DNA of 64,000 nt, from positions 124,001 through 188,000 of the forward strand of contig NZ_JAGGLB010000018.1 of assembly GCF_017874215.1 (NCBI RefSeq). The letters run 5' to 3'. Numbering within the stretch: the stretch's first letter is position 1; each line of letters begins with the position of its first letter. Below are positions 63,781-64,000 of this stretch, in pieces. This DNA comes from Paenibacillus eucommiae (GTDB lineage: Bacteria > Bacillota > Bacilli > Paenibacillales > NBRC-103111). The notes beneath the pieces were generated by a model, which had not been told where the DNA came from, did not search any database, and saw nothing but the letters and a program-made list of their open reading frames with translations. The translations under genes and the position numbers were made by a program.

Positions 63781-64000
63781 TTAGCTATTCTGTTTTTGAG
63801 TGAACAGTTTCCAATTGCCATGCTCACTTGAATTTCCCCGGTCATCTTGAAGCAATTCCTTGTAATTTAAAGCAACCTTGCGATAAGCGTTCGCGTATTC
63901 CTCAATCACTTCAGGCCTATAATGCTTAAACCAAGGAACTTCGCAGAGACGGGCAGATAACCCTTCACTAACTGGCAAATCACCTTTATACTGGCGTACA
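63781..64000 (-). CDS. Probable DegT/DnrJ/EryC1-family aminotransferase, 3' end only
   Basis: The C-terminal 72 residues of a protein that enters from the right edge. GDLPVSEGLSARLCEVPWFK followed by a helix (VIEEYANAYRKVALNY) resembles the C-terminus of PLP-dependent sugar aminotransferases of the DegT/DnrJ/EryC1 family, where P-S/V-E and I..Y..A..KV are usual. This is a short fragment, so the assignment is tentative. Its closeness to the amidohydrolase suggests one operon for sugar modification. Confidence 0.55.
   Translation of the reverse strand, partial: VRQYKGDLPVSEGLSARLCEVPWFKHYRPEVIEEYANAYRKVALNYKELLQDDRGNSSEHGNWKLFTQKQNS

Overview
The window looks like chromosomal DNA of a spore-forming, Gram-positive Bacillota, most likely Paenibacillus or a close relative. 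This rests on family content and was not checked by any search. The pointers are strong AGGAGG-type ribosome binding sites, a CotF-like spore coat protein, CheX, an SR1P-like peptide beside a GAPDH gene, a Btr-like AraC regulator carrying a siderophore-binding domain, and a large YesMN/LplABC sugar-transport cassette. I see no rRNA, tRNA, CRISPR array, prophage or intact insertion sequence.

Layout. Positions 1-372 hold the 5' part of a SASA-type esterase running off the left edge. About 1.2 kb of non-coding repeats follow, then a Fur-linked pair (siderophore-binding lipoprotein and Btr-like regulator, 1.6-3.9 kb) and an ECF sigma factor with a small membrane partner. Positions 5-15 kb carry assorted genes: an alpha/beta hydrolase, DUF2573, SDR, CheX, HAD phosphatase, LysR regulator, PHP phosphatase and a heterodimeric ABC exporter. 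After a second repeat block come a LysE exporter, a YqcI/YcgG protein, an amino acid permease, a spore coat protein, a DUF1989 protein, gap with the SR1P-like gene, and tdh-kbl with a divergent XRE-cupin regulator (16-25 kb).

Positions 25.8-30.8 kb encode a tagatose/amino-sugar catabolic operon: aldolase, LacC-like kinase, AgaS-like SIS isomerase and DeoR regulator, then a ROK kinase. A third non-coding block follows. Positions 32.2-38.5 kb hold an IclR regulator, class III aminotransferase, M81 metallopeptidase, RidA and an atypical IlvD/Edd dehydratase, which looks like an uncharacterised catabolic cluster.

Positions 38.7-45.4 kb are a copper region. csoR precedes copZ-copA, a His-rich lipoprotein, a small sulfite/nitrite-reductase-like protein and a glutaredoxin; an MFS exporter lies upstream. 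Three promoters there carry the same CsoR-operator-like sequence, which ties the exporter to copper control. Glutamate dehydrogenase and an epimerase follow. Positions 48.9-62.1 kb form a polysaccharide/oligosaccharide module: hydrolase, solute-binding protein, two permeases, a YesM-like kinase with two tandem sensor cassettes, a YesN-like regulator and a GNAT-fusion protein. The right edge holds an amidohydrolase and the 3' end of a probable DegT-family aminotransferase.

The long gaps are not empty. They contain several dispersed repeat families: an about 245 bp hairpin element (3 copies), arrays of four short hairpins built on TTTAACGATG/CATCGTTAAA (5 loci), a 168 bp MITE-like element with perfect 20 bp ends and a 5 bp target duplication inserted in one of those hairpins, and elements bounded by an inverted CCCAATGTTGTCAGGTTAA. 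The most promising leads are these repeats, the copper operon with its unusual redox partners, and the IclR/M81/RidA/dehydratase cluster.
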